Below, piece by piece: positions 36,781 to 46,857 of a stretch of DNA of 64,000 nucleotides. The DNA lies in assembly GCA_018661505.1 (NCBI GenBank), contig JABJIE010000007.1:1-64000 (forward strand), given 5' to 3'. Every line of letters starts with the position of its first letter. Within the stretch, counting starts at the first letter, position 1. A program made the translations under genes and the position numbers. Source of the stretch: Lentimicrobiaceae bacterium (GTDB taxonomy: Bacteria; Bacteroidota; Bacteroidia; Bacteroidales; F082). A model generated the notes under the pieces. The model did no database searches. It was given only the letters and a program-made list of their open reading frames with translations, and was not told the origin of the DNA.

Positions 36781-38382
36781 ATGAAAACAAGTCTGCTGAT
36801 TTTATTTTCCGTACTAAGCGGTTTACTGTTATTTGCCTCTTGGCCAGTTGACGGGTTTACTCCATTAATATTTATTGCATTGGTGCCCCTATTACTTGTT
36901 CAGCAATATCTCGGTGATAATAATAAGAAAGGAGTTTTTTGGTATTCATGGTTAACATTTTTGATTTGGAACGTGCTGACAACATGGTGGATATGGAACT
37001 CTACCCCGATGGGGGCCATAATGGCATTTGTTTTAAACTCCCTGTTTATATCGATTGTGTTTTTACTTTATCACCACTCTAAAAAGGCATTATTTAATAA
37101 TAAAAAAGGCGCATTTATACTTTTAATATATTGGATAACCTGGGAGTTTCTTCATATGAATTGGGACCTTACATGGTCCTGGTTAAACCTGGGTAATGTT
37201 TTTGCAACAAAACATACGTGGATTCAATGGTATGAATATACAGGGAGTCTTGGGGGTACACTGTGGGTTTTAACTGTGAACATCATTGTTTTTGAAATAG
37301 TTCGGTGTATACAACTAAAAATATCTTCCATAAGAATCGCCTCTCTTATAATTACAACGATTATAATTATTGTTGTACCATTGATTATTTCGTTTTCAAT
37401 ATATAACGGTTATAAAGAAAAGGAAATCCCCGTAGAGGTTGTTGTAGTTCAGCCAAACATAGATCCTTATAACGATCAGTATTCAATGCCTTTTTCAAAA
37501 ATCATGGATATTAATTTGGATTTGGCTTCAAAACTTGCTACACCTACTACTAATTATATTGTATTTCCAGAATCGGCCATTCAAGAAGAAATTTGGGAGG
37601 GGTATCTTGATAAATCGACTAGTATTCGTAATATTAATTTAGAACTTTTAAAATATTCAAATGCATCATTGGTAACTGGCGCCACAACATATAGGACTTT
37701 GAGTGATGAAGAAACGCCCACAAACGCAGCTAGGAGTTTCAATAATACCGGAGGAAAATATTATGCTTTTAATACTGCATTTTTGATTGAAAAACAAAGC
37801 GGTGTTCAAATTCATCATAAGTCGAAACTCACTCCCGGTGTTGAAATTATGCCATCTTGGTGGCTTCTAAAACCATTTGAAAGATTTGCCATCGATTTGG
37901 GGGGAACAACAGGTACGCTTGGAAGGGAGGAAAATTCTGTAGCTTTTTTTAGTAATAAAAACGAGCCCGTTTCCCCTATTATCTGCTATGAATCTGTTTA
38001 TGGTGAATTTGTTGCTAATTCTGTTAAGCTTGGCTCAGGGTTGATTTTCGTAATAACTAATGATGGGTGGTGGGGAAATACCCCAGGCTATAAACAACAT
38101 TTGATGTTTTCCGTACTAAGATCCATCGAAACACGACGCAGTGTCGCAAGAGCTGCAAACACAGGTGTGTCAGCATTTATTAATCAAAGAGGTGACATTA
38201 TTGATCAAACTGACTATTGGGTACCCGCTGTGATTAAGGCAACACTAAATGCAAATTACAAAATGACTTATTATACAATAAATGGTGATTATATTGCAAG
38301 AGGCGCTACATTTATTAGCTCGTTGTTAATACTAATATCGTTTACTCAGGGTTTTTTAAGAAAGAGAAAGAGTTTGGTTTAG
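36781..38382 (+). CDS. lnt: Apolipoprotein N-acyltransferase
   Basis: Last enzyme of lipoprotein maturation: adds the third acyl chain to the N-terminal Cys at the periplasmic face of the inner membrane. The 533-aa protein has six to seven N-terminal membrane helices (about residues 5-215) and a periplasmic nitrilase-like domain. The catalytic triad is visible: Glu in VFPESAIQEEIW, Lys in HHKSKLTPGVEIMP and Cys in PIICYESVYGEFV. TNDGWWGNTPGYKQH and RSVARAANTG are further signatures. The many lipoproteins of Bacteroidota make this a core envelope enzyme. Confidence 0.94.
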   Translation: MKTSLLILFSVLSGLLLFASWPVDGFTPLIFIALVPLLLVQQYLGDNNKKGVFWYSWLTFLIWNVLTTWWIWNSTPMGAIMAFVLNSLFISIVFLLYHHSKKALFNNKKGAFILLIYWITWEFLHMNWDLTWSWLNLGNVFATKHTWIQWYEYTGSLGGTLWVLTVNIIVFEIVRCIQLKISSIRIASLIITTIIIIVVPLIISFSIYNGYKEKEIPVEVVVVQPNIDPYNDQYSMPFSKIMDINLDLASKLATPTTNYIVFPESAIQEEIWEGYLDKSTSIRNINLELLKYSNASLVTGATTYRTLSDEETPTNAARSFNNTGGKYYAFNTAFLIEKQSGVQIHHKSKLTPGVEIMPSWWLLKPFERFAIDLGGTTGTLGREENSVAFFSNKNEPVSPIICYESVYGEFVANSVKLGSGLIFVITNDGWWGNTPGYKQHLMFSVLRSIETRRSVARAANTGVSAFINQRGDIIDQTDYWVPAVIKATLNANYKMTYYTINGDYIARGATFISSLLILISFTQGFLRKRKSLV

Positions 38383-38411
38383 ATAAAAAGGCTTAGTTGA
38401 ATTGACCTTGT

Positions 38412-38816
38412 TTACTCTTTTTCGTAATAGATAGTTATTTTACCAAGTGCTGTTGTTGATTCTGAAACAATTACTTCATTATCTAATGTGCCCAAATTAT
38501 TAGAAACTCCTGGGGCTCCTTCAAAGAAAAATGCGATTATTTTCGTTTCTCCATCTAGATTCCAGCTGGTTTCATGAGTATTGCCAGGAGACATTATTAT
38601 TAGGGTTGAGTCGTCTATAATCTTGAAATATGTTTCTTTTTGCATTTCAACTACCTGTCGAATCATTTCTGGAGTAGTATACTTTTCGTCAAAATCCGTT
38701 TCAACTCTATTGGCTTTCCAGGTACCAACAAGTTTACTTTCCGGACTACTTGCGCAAGATGAAATAATAAGGGTAATTAAAATTAAAAATACAGGCAGTT
38801 TTAATATGTGTTTCAT
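38412..38816 (-). CDS. Small lipoprotein, lipocalin-like fold suspected
   Basis: The 134-aa precursor has a lipoprotein signal (MKHILKLPVFLILITLIISSC, in part; Cys21 is the anchor). After it comes SKLVGTWKANRVETDF, the GTW opening seen in lipocalin-like proteins of Bacteroidota, then alternating beta-strand-like segments (STLIIMSPGNTHETSWNLDG and GKITIYYEKE). Function unknown. It converges on lnt with 29 bp between stops and is transcribed alone. Confidence 0.75.
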   Translation of the reverse strand: MKHILKLPVFLILITLIISSCASSPESKLVGTWKANRVETDFDEKYTTPEMIRQVVEMQKETYFKIIDDSTLIIMSPGNTHETSWNLDGETKIIAFFFEGAPGVSNNLGTLDNEVIVSESTTALGKITIYYEKE

Positions 38817-39040
38817 CTCTTATATTTTATAAAACAGTACAAAATTACAATCTATTTTCTTTGGGTTTACAATTCTTATGAATGTTTAACATTTTACGTT
38901 TTAGATTCGAATTTTGGGTGAGTTATTCGTTCACAAATAGCGAACATTAAGTAGGCTTGTCGCTCCTGTTTCTATGCTAAACATGCAGTTCATTTATTGA
39001 GCAAATGCGACATCATATATTTTCAGTTACATTTTATTAA

Positions 39041-39048
39041 TATCTTTG
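39041..39048 (+). promoter_or_regulatory. Bacteroidota -7 element (TATCTTTG) of rnr
   Basis: Exact TAnnTTTG, 46 bp before the rnr ATG. The -33 region is only weakly TTG-like. Confidence 0.45.
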
Positions 39049-39094
39049 CCAAAGAAGACCCTCCCTCCCTAAGTATTTAAAATTTAAAAAATAG

Positions 39095-41242
39095 ATGAAG
39101 AAGAAGAAAACCAAAAGACCACGAAGTGCGCTTACTGGCATAATATTAAGCATTTTTACGGAAAACCCTTTTAGGGCGTATAACCACAAGCAGATAGGGC
39201 ACATGCTGGGCGCCAAAGACAAAGCTGGGCGTGATATGGTTATAAAAATATTGGGTGAACTAATAGGTGATAAAAGTATTAATGAAGTAAAAAGAGGAAA
39301 GTATCAGCTTAATCCCGAAAAAATTCATGAGCTAACAAAACAAAAATATATAACAGGTTCTGTTGATATGCTGAGAACTGGCAAGGCATATGTAATTCCC
39401 GATGATGGTGGTGATGATGTGTTCATTGCATCTAATAACTCTGGCCGTGCGCTGCATGAAGACAAGGTTAAAGTTATTATTTTCCCTAAAAGAAAGGGCC
39501 ATAAAACCGAAGGACAAATAATTGAAGTTTTGTCACGGCCAAAAAATACTTACGTTGGTATTTTGGAAATGAATAAAAATTTCGGTTTTGTAATAGCGGA
39601 CAGCTCATCAATGCCATATGATATATTTGTTTCAAAAAACAAGAAAAATGAAGCGTCTGATGGCCAAAAGGTTTTGGTGAAAATAACAGACTGGCCAGAA
39701 CATGCCAATAATCCTTTCGGGGAAATAATAGAAACTCTTGGTCAGCCCGGAGACAATAACGTTGAAATGCAATCAATTCTTGCGGATTATAATTTTCCAC
39801 TGTCATTTCCGCCAAAGGTTGAAAAAAATGCGGCAAAAATTGGCACAACAATTACAAAGGATGAGATTAAGAAGCGAAGGGATTTTAGAAAAATTTGGAC
39901 AATAACCATTGACCCACATGATGCTAAAGATTTTGATGATGCTTTGTCCCTTGTTAAGCTAAGTGATGGAAGTTATGAGGTTGGTGTTCATATTGCAGAT
40001 GTGAGTCATTATGTGGTGCCAGGTACCGAGCTTGATAACGAAGCTTTAAAGCGAGCAACTTCGGTATATCTTGTTGATAGAGTAATTCCTATGCTGCCAG
40101 AGGTGTTGTCCAACCAGGTTTGTTCACTCAGGCCCGAAGAAGAAAAGTTAACCTTTTCTGCTGTTTTTACCATGAACGATAAGGCAGAGGTTACGAATCA
40201 GTGGTTTGGAAAAACTGTAATTAATTCCGACCGACGATTTACTTACGAGGAAGCCCAAGAGATTATAGAAACAGGCGAAGGTGAATATCATGAAGAGATT
40301 AGTGTTTTGCATGCCATCGCAAAAATACTTCGAAAGAAAAGGTTTGGGAAGGGAGCCATAAATTTCCATTCCGAGGAGGTAAAGTTTAAATTAGACGAAA
40401 CTGGGAAGCCTATTGAGACATATATTAAAGAACAAAAAGAAGCAAACTTTCTAATTGAAGAGTTTATGCTATTGGCAAATAAAAAGGTTGCTGAATTTAT
40501 AGGCAAGGTTTCTGCGGGAAAAACTCCAAGAACCTTTGTTTACAGGGTGCATGATGAGCCAAATCCCGAGAAACTAAATACTTTTGTGCAGTTTCTTAAA
40601 AAACTTGGTTATACTCTAAATGTTAGCTCCAGACAAAGCCTTGCCACATCTTATAATAGCCTTTTTGAAAAAATACACGGTAAGGGAGAAGAAAACATGA
40701 TCGAAACAATTGCCGTTAGAACAATGGCAAAAGCTGAGTATTCAACAGAAAATATTGGGCATTATGGGCTCGCATTCCCCTTTTATTCCCACTTTACTTC
40801 TCCCATAAGAAGATATCCGGATTTAATGACACATAGACTTCTTTTTCAGTATTTAAATGGGGGGAAATCTGCCGATAAGAATGTATATGAAGAGATGTGC
40901 AAGCATAGCTCAGAAATGGAGCGCAATGCTCAGAAGGCCGAGCGTGATTCAATAAAATATAAACAGGTTGAGTTTTTGCTTGATAAAAAAGGCAAGGTGT
41001 TCGATGGGGTAATCTCTGGGGTAAGCAAATGGGGAATATTTGTACAGCTAAATATTTCCAAAAGCGAGGGGCTGATTAGATTTAGTGATCTAAAGGATGA
41101 CTATTATTATTTAGACGAAGATAACTACCGAATAATTGGACGACAATATGGTAATGCTTACAGGCTGGGAGACAAGGTTAGTGTGCTTGTTAAGGATGTT
41201 GATATGGAGAAAAGGCAGCTAGATCTTAAAATCCTTGATTAA
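39095..41242 (+). CDS. rnr: Ribonuclease R
   Basis: Processive 3'-5' exoribonuclease able to degrade structured RNA. The 715-aa protein has an N-terminal winged-helix region, two cold-shock-like domains (GKAYVIPDDGGDDVFIAS; NFGFVIADSSSMPYDIFV), the RNB catalytic domain from about residue 260 with TIDPHDAKDFDDALSL (catalytic Asp cluster), VHIADVSHYV and PIRRYPDLMTHR, and a C-terminal S1 domain (FDGVISGVSKWGIFVQLN, about 636). It starts with a lysine-rich tail. It converges on the LTA-synthase-like gene. Confidence 0.96.
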   Translation: MKKKKTKRPRSALTGIILSIFTENPFRAYNHKQIGHMLGAKDKAGRDMVIKILGELIGDKSINEVKRGKYQLNPEKIHELTKQKYITGSVDMLRTGKAYVIPDDGGDDVFIASNNSGRALHEDKVKVIIFPKRKGHKTEGQIIEVLSRPKNTYVGILEMNKNFGFVIADSSSMPYDIFVSKNKKNEASDGQKVLVKITDWPEHANNPFGEIIETLGQPGDNNVEMQSILADYNFPLSFPPKVEKNAAKIGTTITKDEIKKRRDFRKIWTITIDPHDAKDFDDALSLVKLSDGSYEVGVHIADVSHYVVPGTELDNEALKRATSVYLVDRVIPMLPEVLSNQVCSLRPEEEKLTFSAVFTMNDKAEVTNQWFGKTVINSDRRFTYEEAQEIIETGEGEYHEEISVLHAIAKILRKKRFGKGAINFHSEEVKFKLDETGKPIETYIKEQKEANFLIEEFMLLANKKVAEFIGKVSAGKTPRTFVYRVHDEPNPEKLNTFVQFLKKLGYTLNVSSRQSLATSYNSLFEKIHGKGEENMIETIAVRTMAKAEYSTENIGHYGLAFPFYSHFTSPIRRYPDLMTHRLLFQYLNGGKSADKNVYEEMCKHSSEMERNAQKAERDSIKYKQVEFLLDKKGKVFDGVISGVSKWGIFVQLNISKSEGLIRFSDLKDDYYYLDEDNYRIIGRQYGNAYRLGDKVSVLVKDVDMEKRQLDLKILD

Positions 41243-41254
41243 GATTCTTTGGTA

Positions 41255-43117
41255 TTAATAGTCCATGAATTGCTGAAATAACACTTGTAAGTATGATTTT
41301 CCATCCATTATGACTGAATCTTTTATTTGATTATTTAGTGTTATTTCCATAAGGTCTCCTGTTCTGTTGCTATACACAAAATATCCATCGGGAGTAATCC
41401 ACCCAACACCATCATCACTTTCATAAAATGCAAACTCTGGTGTTGTGGGATTAAAAAGATTCCTGCTCCATGTAAATTCCAACGCGTTTAATCCCAGCTG
41501 CTGTAGTAGGGTAACGGGTATGTCTGTTTGAGATGAAATTCTATCCATTTGAGTACCGCGAAATTCTTCTTTTAAAACATCTCCAAATAATAACATTGGC
41601 ACCCTACGGTATTCCTTTTTATGAACTGGCCAATGATTATATGTGTCGTGACTGTGGTCGGCAACAATTAAAAAAAGAGTGTTTTTATACCATCTCATTT
41701 TTTTTGCTTCACTAAAATAATTTCCCAGGCTTTTGTCAGTATAATATGCAGAATTCAAATAATTATTCTGAGTCTTAGTATCAGCCCATCCTATAACATC
41801 TTCCATTGGCTGGTCATATGGTGAGTGTGTGCTTAGCGTAAATACCACCGATAAAAAGGGTTGTGATTCAGAATTAAGCTCTTTTAGCTGTTCGTTAAAT
41901 AAGTATTCATCGTGAAGGCCTAATTTTCCGCGTGGCAAACCCGCGTCAAAGTCCTTTTCCTCTTTTATCCTTTCAAAACCATTAACAGATATGAAAGAGT
42001 TAATCCCACCATACATAAGTTCTCCACCAAAATAATATGATGTGCTATAGCCCTCATTTATCATCTGTTTTGTGAAGCTAGGTAGATATATTATTTTATC
42101 CAGGTTATGAGAGATGGCTGTTATTGGTGTGGATGGGAATCCCGCAAAAATAGATGTCATTGATTGCTCAGAACGATTTCCGCTAACATAAAAGTTAGTA
42201 AAAAGAAGCCCCTCATTTTCAAGCTTAGCAAATTCTGGTGTTATACCAGCTCTTCCTCCAAGAGATTCTATTAAGTCTGCTGACCAGCTTTCTAAGATCA
42301 GAATAACAATATTGGGCTGTTCCTTACTTAGAATATTAATGGTTGTATCCTTATCCACCCTATGAAGCCTTTTCACCCTAGCATTTGCAGAGCTTAAGCT
42401 GTAAAAGTCAAACGGGTTTTTATTTCTAAACTTATAATTTTCTATTGTGCTTATTAACAAGCTGTAGCCCGAGTTTACAGATGTTAGGTTTATAAAGTTG
42501 TGTTTTGAAAAGTATGACTTGCTTTGGGTTATGGGTATCTCAGAAATACCACCTCTAATCCCCACAAATAATAATCCAGAGCCTATGATTAAATAAAACA
42601 ATCCAAAAACTAATTTCTTTTTTTGAGATGAAATTGGTTGATAAATAATTCTATTGTATATCCAGATGAAGAAGATGCTTTCTGTAATAATTAAGGCCAG
42701 CATAATAAAAAAAGTGCTGGTTTCTGCGGAATTGTAAATCTCTGCAGGATGTGATAAATAGTTTAACGCCTTGAACTGCAGTTTGGTTTTCCACTCTTCA
42801 TATATCCCTATCTCTGTGGTTGAAATCAACACATAAATAACAATAACAATTATGTTGTAATAAAAAGAAGTTCTATTTAACCACTTTGAGACATAAAAAT
42901 TCTGAATGACAGAAAGTACGAAGGGAAAAGCTAATATGTAACATGCTGTTGAAATATCAAGGGGTATGGCGTACCAAAATGATAGTAGCATTTCGCTTAT
43001 AGGAATACCATCCTGGTTTAAAATGCCCCAATAGTAAACATAAAAGATTAAACGCGTAGTCGCGAACAGAAACATCCAGAAAAAAAACTGTTTTAGAAGG
43101 GCGCTGATAAATTTCAT
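41255..43117 (-). CDS. LTA synthase-like / phosphoglycerol-type sulfatase-fold membrane enzyme
   Basis: The 620-aa protein has five N-terminal membrane helices (about residues 5-195) and an extracytoplasmic alkaline-phosphatase-superfamily domain from about 255. Visible metal and catalytic residues are Glu in IVILILESWSADLI, the nucleophilic Thr in NRSEQSMTSIFAGFPS, and the Asp-His pair in LIVADHSHDTYNHWPVHK. In Firmicutes such enzymes build lipoteichoic acid; in Bacteroidota they probably transfer phosphoglycerol or phosphoethanolamine to envelope glycans or lipids, but the acceptor is unknown. It is preceded by the LRR gene on the same strand, with a 91-bp gap and its own -7 element. Confidence 0.88.
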   Translation of the reverse strand: MKFISALLKQFFFWMFLFATTRLIFYVYYWGILNQDGIPISEMLLSFWYAIPLDISTACYILAFPFVLSVIQNFYVSKWLNRTSFYYNIIVIVIYVLISTTEIGIYEEWKTKLQFKALNYLSHPAEIYNSAETSTFFIMLALIITESIFFIWIYNRIIYQPISSQKKKLVFGLFYLIIGSGLLFVGIRGGISEIPITQSKSYFSKHNFINLTSVNSGYSLLISTIENYKFRNKNPFDFYSLSSANARVKRLHRVDKDTTINILSKEQPNIVILILESWSADLIESLGGRAGITPEFAKLENEGLLFTNFYVSGNRSEQSMTSIFAGFPSTPITAISHNLDKIIYLPSFTKQMINEGYSTSYYFGGELMYGGINSFISVNGFERIKEEKDFDAGLPRGKLGLHDEYLFNEQLKELNSESQPFLSVVFTLSTHSPYDQPMEDVIGWADTKTQNNYLNSAYYTDKSLGNYFSEAKKMRWYKNTLFLIVADHSHDTYNHWPVHKKEYRRVPMLLFGDVLKEEFRGTQMDRISSQTDIPVTLLQQLGLNALEFTWSRNLFNPTTPEFAFYESDDGVGWITPDGYFVYSNRTGDLMEITLNNQIKDSVIMDGKSYLQVLFQQFMDY

Positions 43118-43141
43118 TTAAATTTTACTGAATTTTGAAAG

Positions 43142-43149
43142 CAAAGGTA
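43142..43149 (-). promoter_or_regulatory. Bacteroidota -7 element (TACCTTTG) of the LTA-synthase-like gene
   Basis: Exact TAnnTTTG on the minus strand, 24 bp before the ATG. The -33 region has no clean TTG. Confidence 0.4.
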
Positions 43150-43208
43150 AACAATCATATTGTGCTTAAGTTGCTTAATGACATTGTGTAAGCATGGATT
43201 ATTTAATC

Positions 43209-45842
43209 CTAATAAAATACTACCTCAACATTTGCCTTTTGACGTTTATATTCATTTATCTTAGATGGTTTTATTAAAGTATTATAGCACTGAAGATAGT
43301 TAAGGTTTGAAAGTTGCACGAGAGGCTTAATGCTTTTTATCCTTGTATTATTTATATACAATTCCTCAAGTTTAGTAAGGTGGGTTATATATTTTAGGGA
43401 TTTTATTTTTGTGCCACCCATATCAAGTTTTAATAAGCCCGAGATAAGAGATATGGGCTCAAGGTCATCCACAGAGGTGTTTCTTATCATAAGCTCTTTA
43501 ATATGTTTAAGCTCAGAGATTGTATTTACCTGTGATATTGGGTTTTTTGATATGTCTAATTTTTCTATGGTTACAAGAGAAATAATAGGGCTAATGTCGG
43601 TTATGGAGGTAGAATTAATAACAAGTTCTTTTAATCGTAAAAACTTATGTAACGGATTTAGATTTAGTATGGATGGATTATCTGTAACTTGAATTGATTC
43701 GGAATCCACTAAACTTTGTAACTCTATATTAGATGGGTTTAAGGGTAGTTTCAATATTGCTATAAACTCCCGTTTCCAACTGTCATCTAGGTTATTCCAC
43801 CACATTCGTAAATTATCACTTTGGTATATGACAACGGTTTTGGGGTGGGCATTTTTAAACCTAAGGGCCTCTTCCTCTCTCACCAGTGTATTATCACAAT
43901 ATATTAGTTTGGGGGCGGCAGACTCCAGCGGTAAAAGGTTGTCAATCCTTGTGTTTTCAAGTTTTATAACACTAATTCGTCTCAATGAAGAAAGTGATTC
44001 AAGCGAAGATATTTCTGTGTTACTAATATTTATTTCTTCAATGTTTGATAATCCAGATAAGGGTGTTAAATCAGATATACTCGTCCCCTGAAGGTATACC
44101 TCGCTGAGTCGATGCATGATGCTTAATGGCTTAATATCATAAATCTGCTCATTGAATGCTGCTGATATTTTACGCTCTTGGATTACTTCATGAAGTTTTT
44201 CCACAGAAACGCTATCACTAATATTATACTCCTGTCTAAATATATTTCTCCATCCTATTGATAGATCTTGCCACCACTTCTCAAGTTCTCGAGAGTTATA
44301 AATCACCAAACACCCAGGGTTTTCGTCCATAAATTTATTGGCTTCATTTATGTCTACTTTACTATTATCACAGTAAATAATTTTAAGTTTCTTTTTGTTT
44401 TCTAATGGTTTTAGAGATGAAATATTTGTGTTGTTTGCCTGCAAAACAGTCATGTTTTCAAAGTTCGATAATGGTATCAGGCTATAAATTGATGTGCTGT
44501 CAATATTAAGATGCTGGACACTAGTTAGGCTAGATATTTTTTCCAGGCTTTTCACGCTCGTTGAGGAAATATTAACATCCGAAAGGTTATTTAGCTCACA
44601 AATTGGTGATAAATTACCTATGAGTGTGTGGCTAATGTCAAGTTGGTTAAGCGAATAAATTGTTTCTAAAGGTGTAATGTCTTCAACTTGAGAGTTGGAT
44701 ATATTTAGTTTGGTTATGTTTTCGAGCCCACCTAGCGTAGTTAAGTCTTGCACTTTAGTGTTTGAAAGATTTAGGTTTATAAGAGATGATAAATATCTAA
44801 GGGATGATAAGCCTACAACCTCCGAGCCGCTGCAGTTTAAAATTTCTATGTTTTTCAGGTTGCGAATGGGTTCGAGATCATTAATATTAGTATTTGTTAT
44901 ATTGATTTCTTTTAGTTGTGACAACTCGGATATGGGCTTTAAATCCTTTATTATTCGATTATTAGACATGTCCAATGATTTAACGCTTCTGAATGTTTTT
45001 AGAAGGTTAAATACAATAGAAGTGTTTACCCTTATGGTATCTTGAACTTCTAAAAAGGTGGTGTCATAATATACCATTAAGCTATCTTCCGGTAAAAAAG
45101 GATCCGTTTGTGGGTCTTCATCAATAATTAATGTGTCCGAAGTGTATTCTTTTACCCATTTTGATACTACCACAGAAGAGTCAGAAAACCATAATATATT
45201 TCTAAACGGAAGGGTGTCATAAACAATTACGGATTTTCCAAAATAGTTTTTCCACTCATTTGACATATCATTCCACCAATTTCGTATTTCTTCTTTTTCT
45301 TGAATTTTAGTTGTGTAAATGCTTGCTATTTTGAGGTCCTTTTGATTTGGATCAAGATTAACCTCAATATATCTAAGTTGATTATTGTTTATGGTATCAT
45401 CCTCCACGGTGATGCCCTGTAAGTTTCTATTTAGGGTGATTTTAAATACTATTTTATTACTATCTGTTATTATACTCTCCGTATCTTCAATTTCAAAGTT
45501 AAACTTTGCCTCTTTGAAAAAGAAATCGATATCCTTTAGATAGGCCTGAATATCCTTGTTAAGGGGCAGGTCTCTATTTTCATCTAAATCATCTTCTACC
45601 TGAACCTTATCGCTAGCAAATAGTTTCAGATAACTCTCATTAAATATAATATCCTTATCAGAAGGTTGTTCATTTGGGTCGCCGATAAAATTTAAAGTGC
45701 CCTGAAGGTAATTTATCAATTGTTTGGTTTGATTTTCATACTTATTAATTTCCCTAATACTGATGACGCTATCAGGCTGGCCCAATAAGAATAGCGGTAG
45801 TAAAATAACCGTGCTGAGAATTACTGGTATTAGTTTGCGCAT
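43209..45842 (-). CDS. Exported modular leucine-rich-repeat protein, function unknown
   Basis: The 877-aa precursor has a signal peptide (MRKLIPVILSTVILLPLFLLG). Residues about 25-200 form a non-repeat domain including VQVEDDLDENRDLPLN and AYLKDIDFFF. Then come internalin-like LRRs of about 22 residues (LxxLxxLxISxTxIxDLxPL) in three blocks. Blocks are separated by a repeated module, with WWNDMSNEWKNYF (about 190), EKWWQDLSIGWRNIF (about 535) and MWWNNLDDSWKREF (about 690); the latter two are each preceded by IYCDN, an EA..F helix and a VIY strand. The last block ends LQCYNTLI to VVFY. It is probably a protein-protein interaction scaffold. It overlaps the upstream gene by 13 bp. Confidence 0.8.
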   Translation of the reverse strand: MRKLIPVILSTVILLPLFLLGQPDSVISIREINKYENQTKQLINYLQGTLNFIGDPNEQPSDKDIIFNESYLKLFASDKVQVEDDLDENRDLPLNKDIQAYLKDIDFFFKEAKFNFEIEDTESIITDSNKIVFKITLNRNLQGITVEDDTINNNQLRYIEVNLDPNQKDLKIASIYTTKIQEKEEIRNWWNDMSNEWKNYFGKSVIVYDTLPFRNILWFSDSSVVVSKWVKEYTSDTLIIDEDPQTDPFLPEDSLMVYYDTTFLEVQDTIRVNTSIVFNLLKTFRSVKSLDMSNNRIIKDLKPISELSQLKEINITNTNINDLEPIRNLKNIEILNCSGSEVVGLSSLRYLSSLINLNLSNTKVQDLTTLGGLENITKLNISNSQVEDITPLETIYSLNQLDISHTLIGNLSPICELNNLSDVNISSTSVKSLEKISSLTSVQHLNIDSTSIYSLIPLSNFENMTVLQANNTNISSLKPLENKKKLKIIYCDNSKVDINEANKFMDENPGCLVIYNSRELEKWWQDLSIGWRNIFRQEYNISDSVSVEKLHEVIQERKISAAFNEQIYDIKPLSIMHRLSEVYLQGTSISDLTPLSGLSNIEEINISNTEISSLESLSSLRRISVIKLENTRIDNLLPLESAAPKLIYCDNTLVREEEALRFKNAHPKTVVIYQSDNLRMWWNNLDDSWKREFIAILKLPLNPSNIELQSLVDSESIQVTDNPSILNLNPLHKFLRLKELVINSTSITDISPIISLVTIEKLDISKNPISQVNTISELKHIKELMIRNTSVDDLEPISLISGLLKLDMGGTKIKSLKYITHLTKLEELYINNTRIKSIKPLVQLSNLNYLQCYNTLIKPSKINEYKRQKANVEVVFY

Positions 45843-46669
45843 AATCTGTAAGTTCTTATTAATTCCTGCTTTTCCTCCTCTTTTAAATAGACGAGGTTAG
45901 AAATAAGCCAGCCAGAATTCATATCGTCTCTATTAAAAAATGAAAGTTCAAAATACCAGTTATTGATTTGAAAAAAATGAAATTTTACGGATTCTATGCT
46001 CACAAATTTCATTTGGTTAGTTTTCATCATATAAAAAAACAATGTTAGATAATCTGGTTTATAATTTGAAGAGGCATATAGCTCAATATATTCTTGATTG
46101 GTTAGGGCTTTTTTTAGATTCATAAAATCTAATTCATGGCTCTGGGGATGCAGAAAATATGTGGTTTGCTCAATGGAGTCTGTCTCTGGAAAAATTCTAT
46201 TAAAGTTTTTAAAATAAACATTGCTCATAATCCATTTAGAGCCCAGGTTTTCTTCCTCAAGCGTTAAAAACAATATAATGTTCTCTTTTTTACCATTAAC
46301 CTCAAATGTTGCTGCTACTTCAGCATACCAGTCGGGGTCCAAAAAATTTAGATGCGTCGGGTTTTCATCATTTGTAACATCTGCAATAAAGTATTTTTTC
46401 AAATTACCAGATGTTCGTGGGTTATATCCATCAAACATTCCTGGTAGCAGCTTTCTCCTCATATCATTACTTCGGTATGATTTATCGTCAGTTAAAAGAG
46501 GTTTTCCGAAACTGTCTTCTTCCATATTAAACCTTTTAACAAACTGACCAACCTGTTTGTTCATAGCATAAAGAGTGGTTTCATCAGTAGTATAATTCCC
46601 TAGTGACTGTGAGTTAACCATATTAGCAATGCCAACGCTTATTATTATCAGTAAAAAATATCTGTTCAT
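45830..46669 (-). CDS. Exported protein of unknown function, partner of the LRR gene
   Basis: The 279-aa precursor has a signal peptide (MNRYFLLIIISVGIANMVNS) and no membrane helix after it. The mature part has TTLYAMNKQVGQFVKRFNME (about 32-51), RRKLLPGMFDGYNPRTSG (about 71) and two beta-rich segments (WYAEVAATFEVNGKKENIIL and WYFELSFFNRDDMNSGWLIS), both looking like a repeated NTF2- or lipocalin-like half, each ending with a W-(I/L)-I/M-S-N pattern. I do not recognise a family. Its end overlaps the LRR gene by 13 bp, so the two are co-translated and probably act together in the periplasm or outer membrane. Confidence 0.7.
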   Translation of the reverse strand: MNRYFLLIIISVGIANMVNSQSLGNYTTDETTLYAMNKQVGQFVKRFNMEEDSFGKPLLTDDKSYRSNDMRRKLLPGMFDGYNPRTSGNLKKYFIADVTNDENPTHLNFLDPDWYAEVAATFEVNGKKENIILFLTLEEENLGSKWIMSNVYFKNFNRIFPETDSIEQTTYFLHPQSHELDFMNLKKALTNQEYIELYASSNYKPDYLTLFFYMMKTNQMKFVSIESVKFHFFQINNWYFELSFFNRDDMNSGWLISNLVYLKEEEKQELIRTYRLCAN

Positions 46670-46857
46670 TTAATCGTAGTTTAGCAGAAGTTAGGAATCA
46701 TTATTGCTGACGCGCAAATTTAGTTTTTTATTAAAAACGTTTTAATCGCGCCTCTATTATCAATTTACAAAAAGCCTTTTCTGATGTTGATAATATTATG
46801 ATTTATAATCTTAGATTATTTAATAAATTTGATTTAAATTAAAAACCCTTTCCCGTC

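Noticed and set aside
43196-43209. GGATTATTTAATCC palindrome after the LRR gene as a terminator
   Set aside because: The loop is too short and no T-tract follows on the minus strand.
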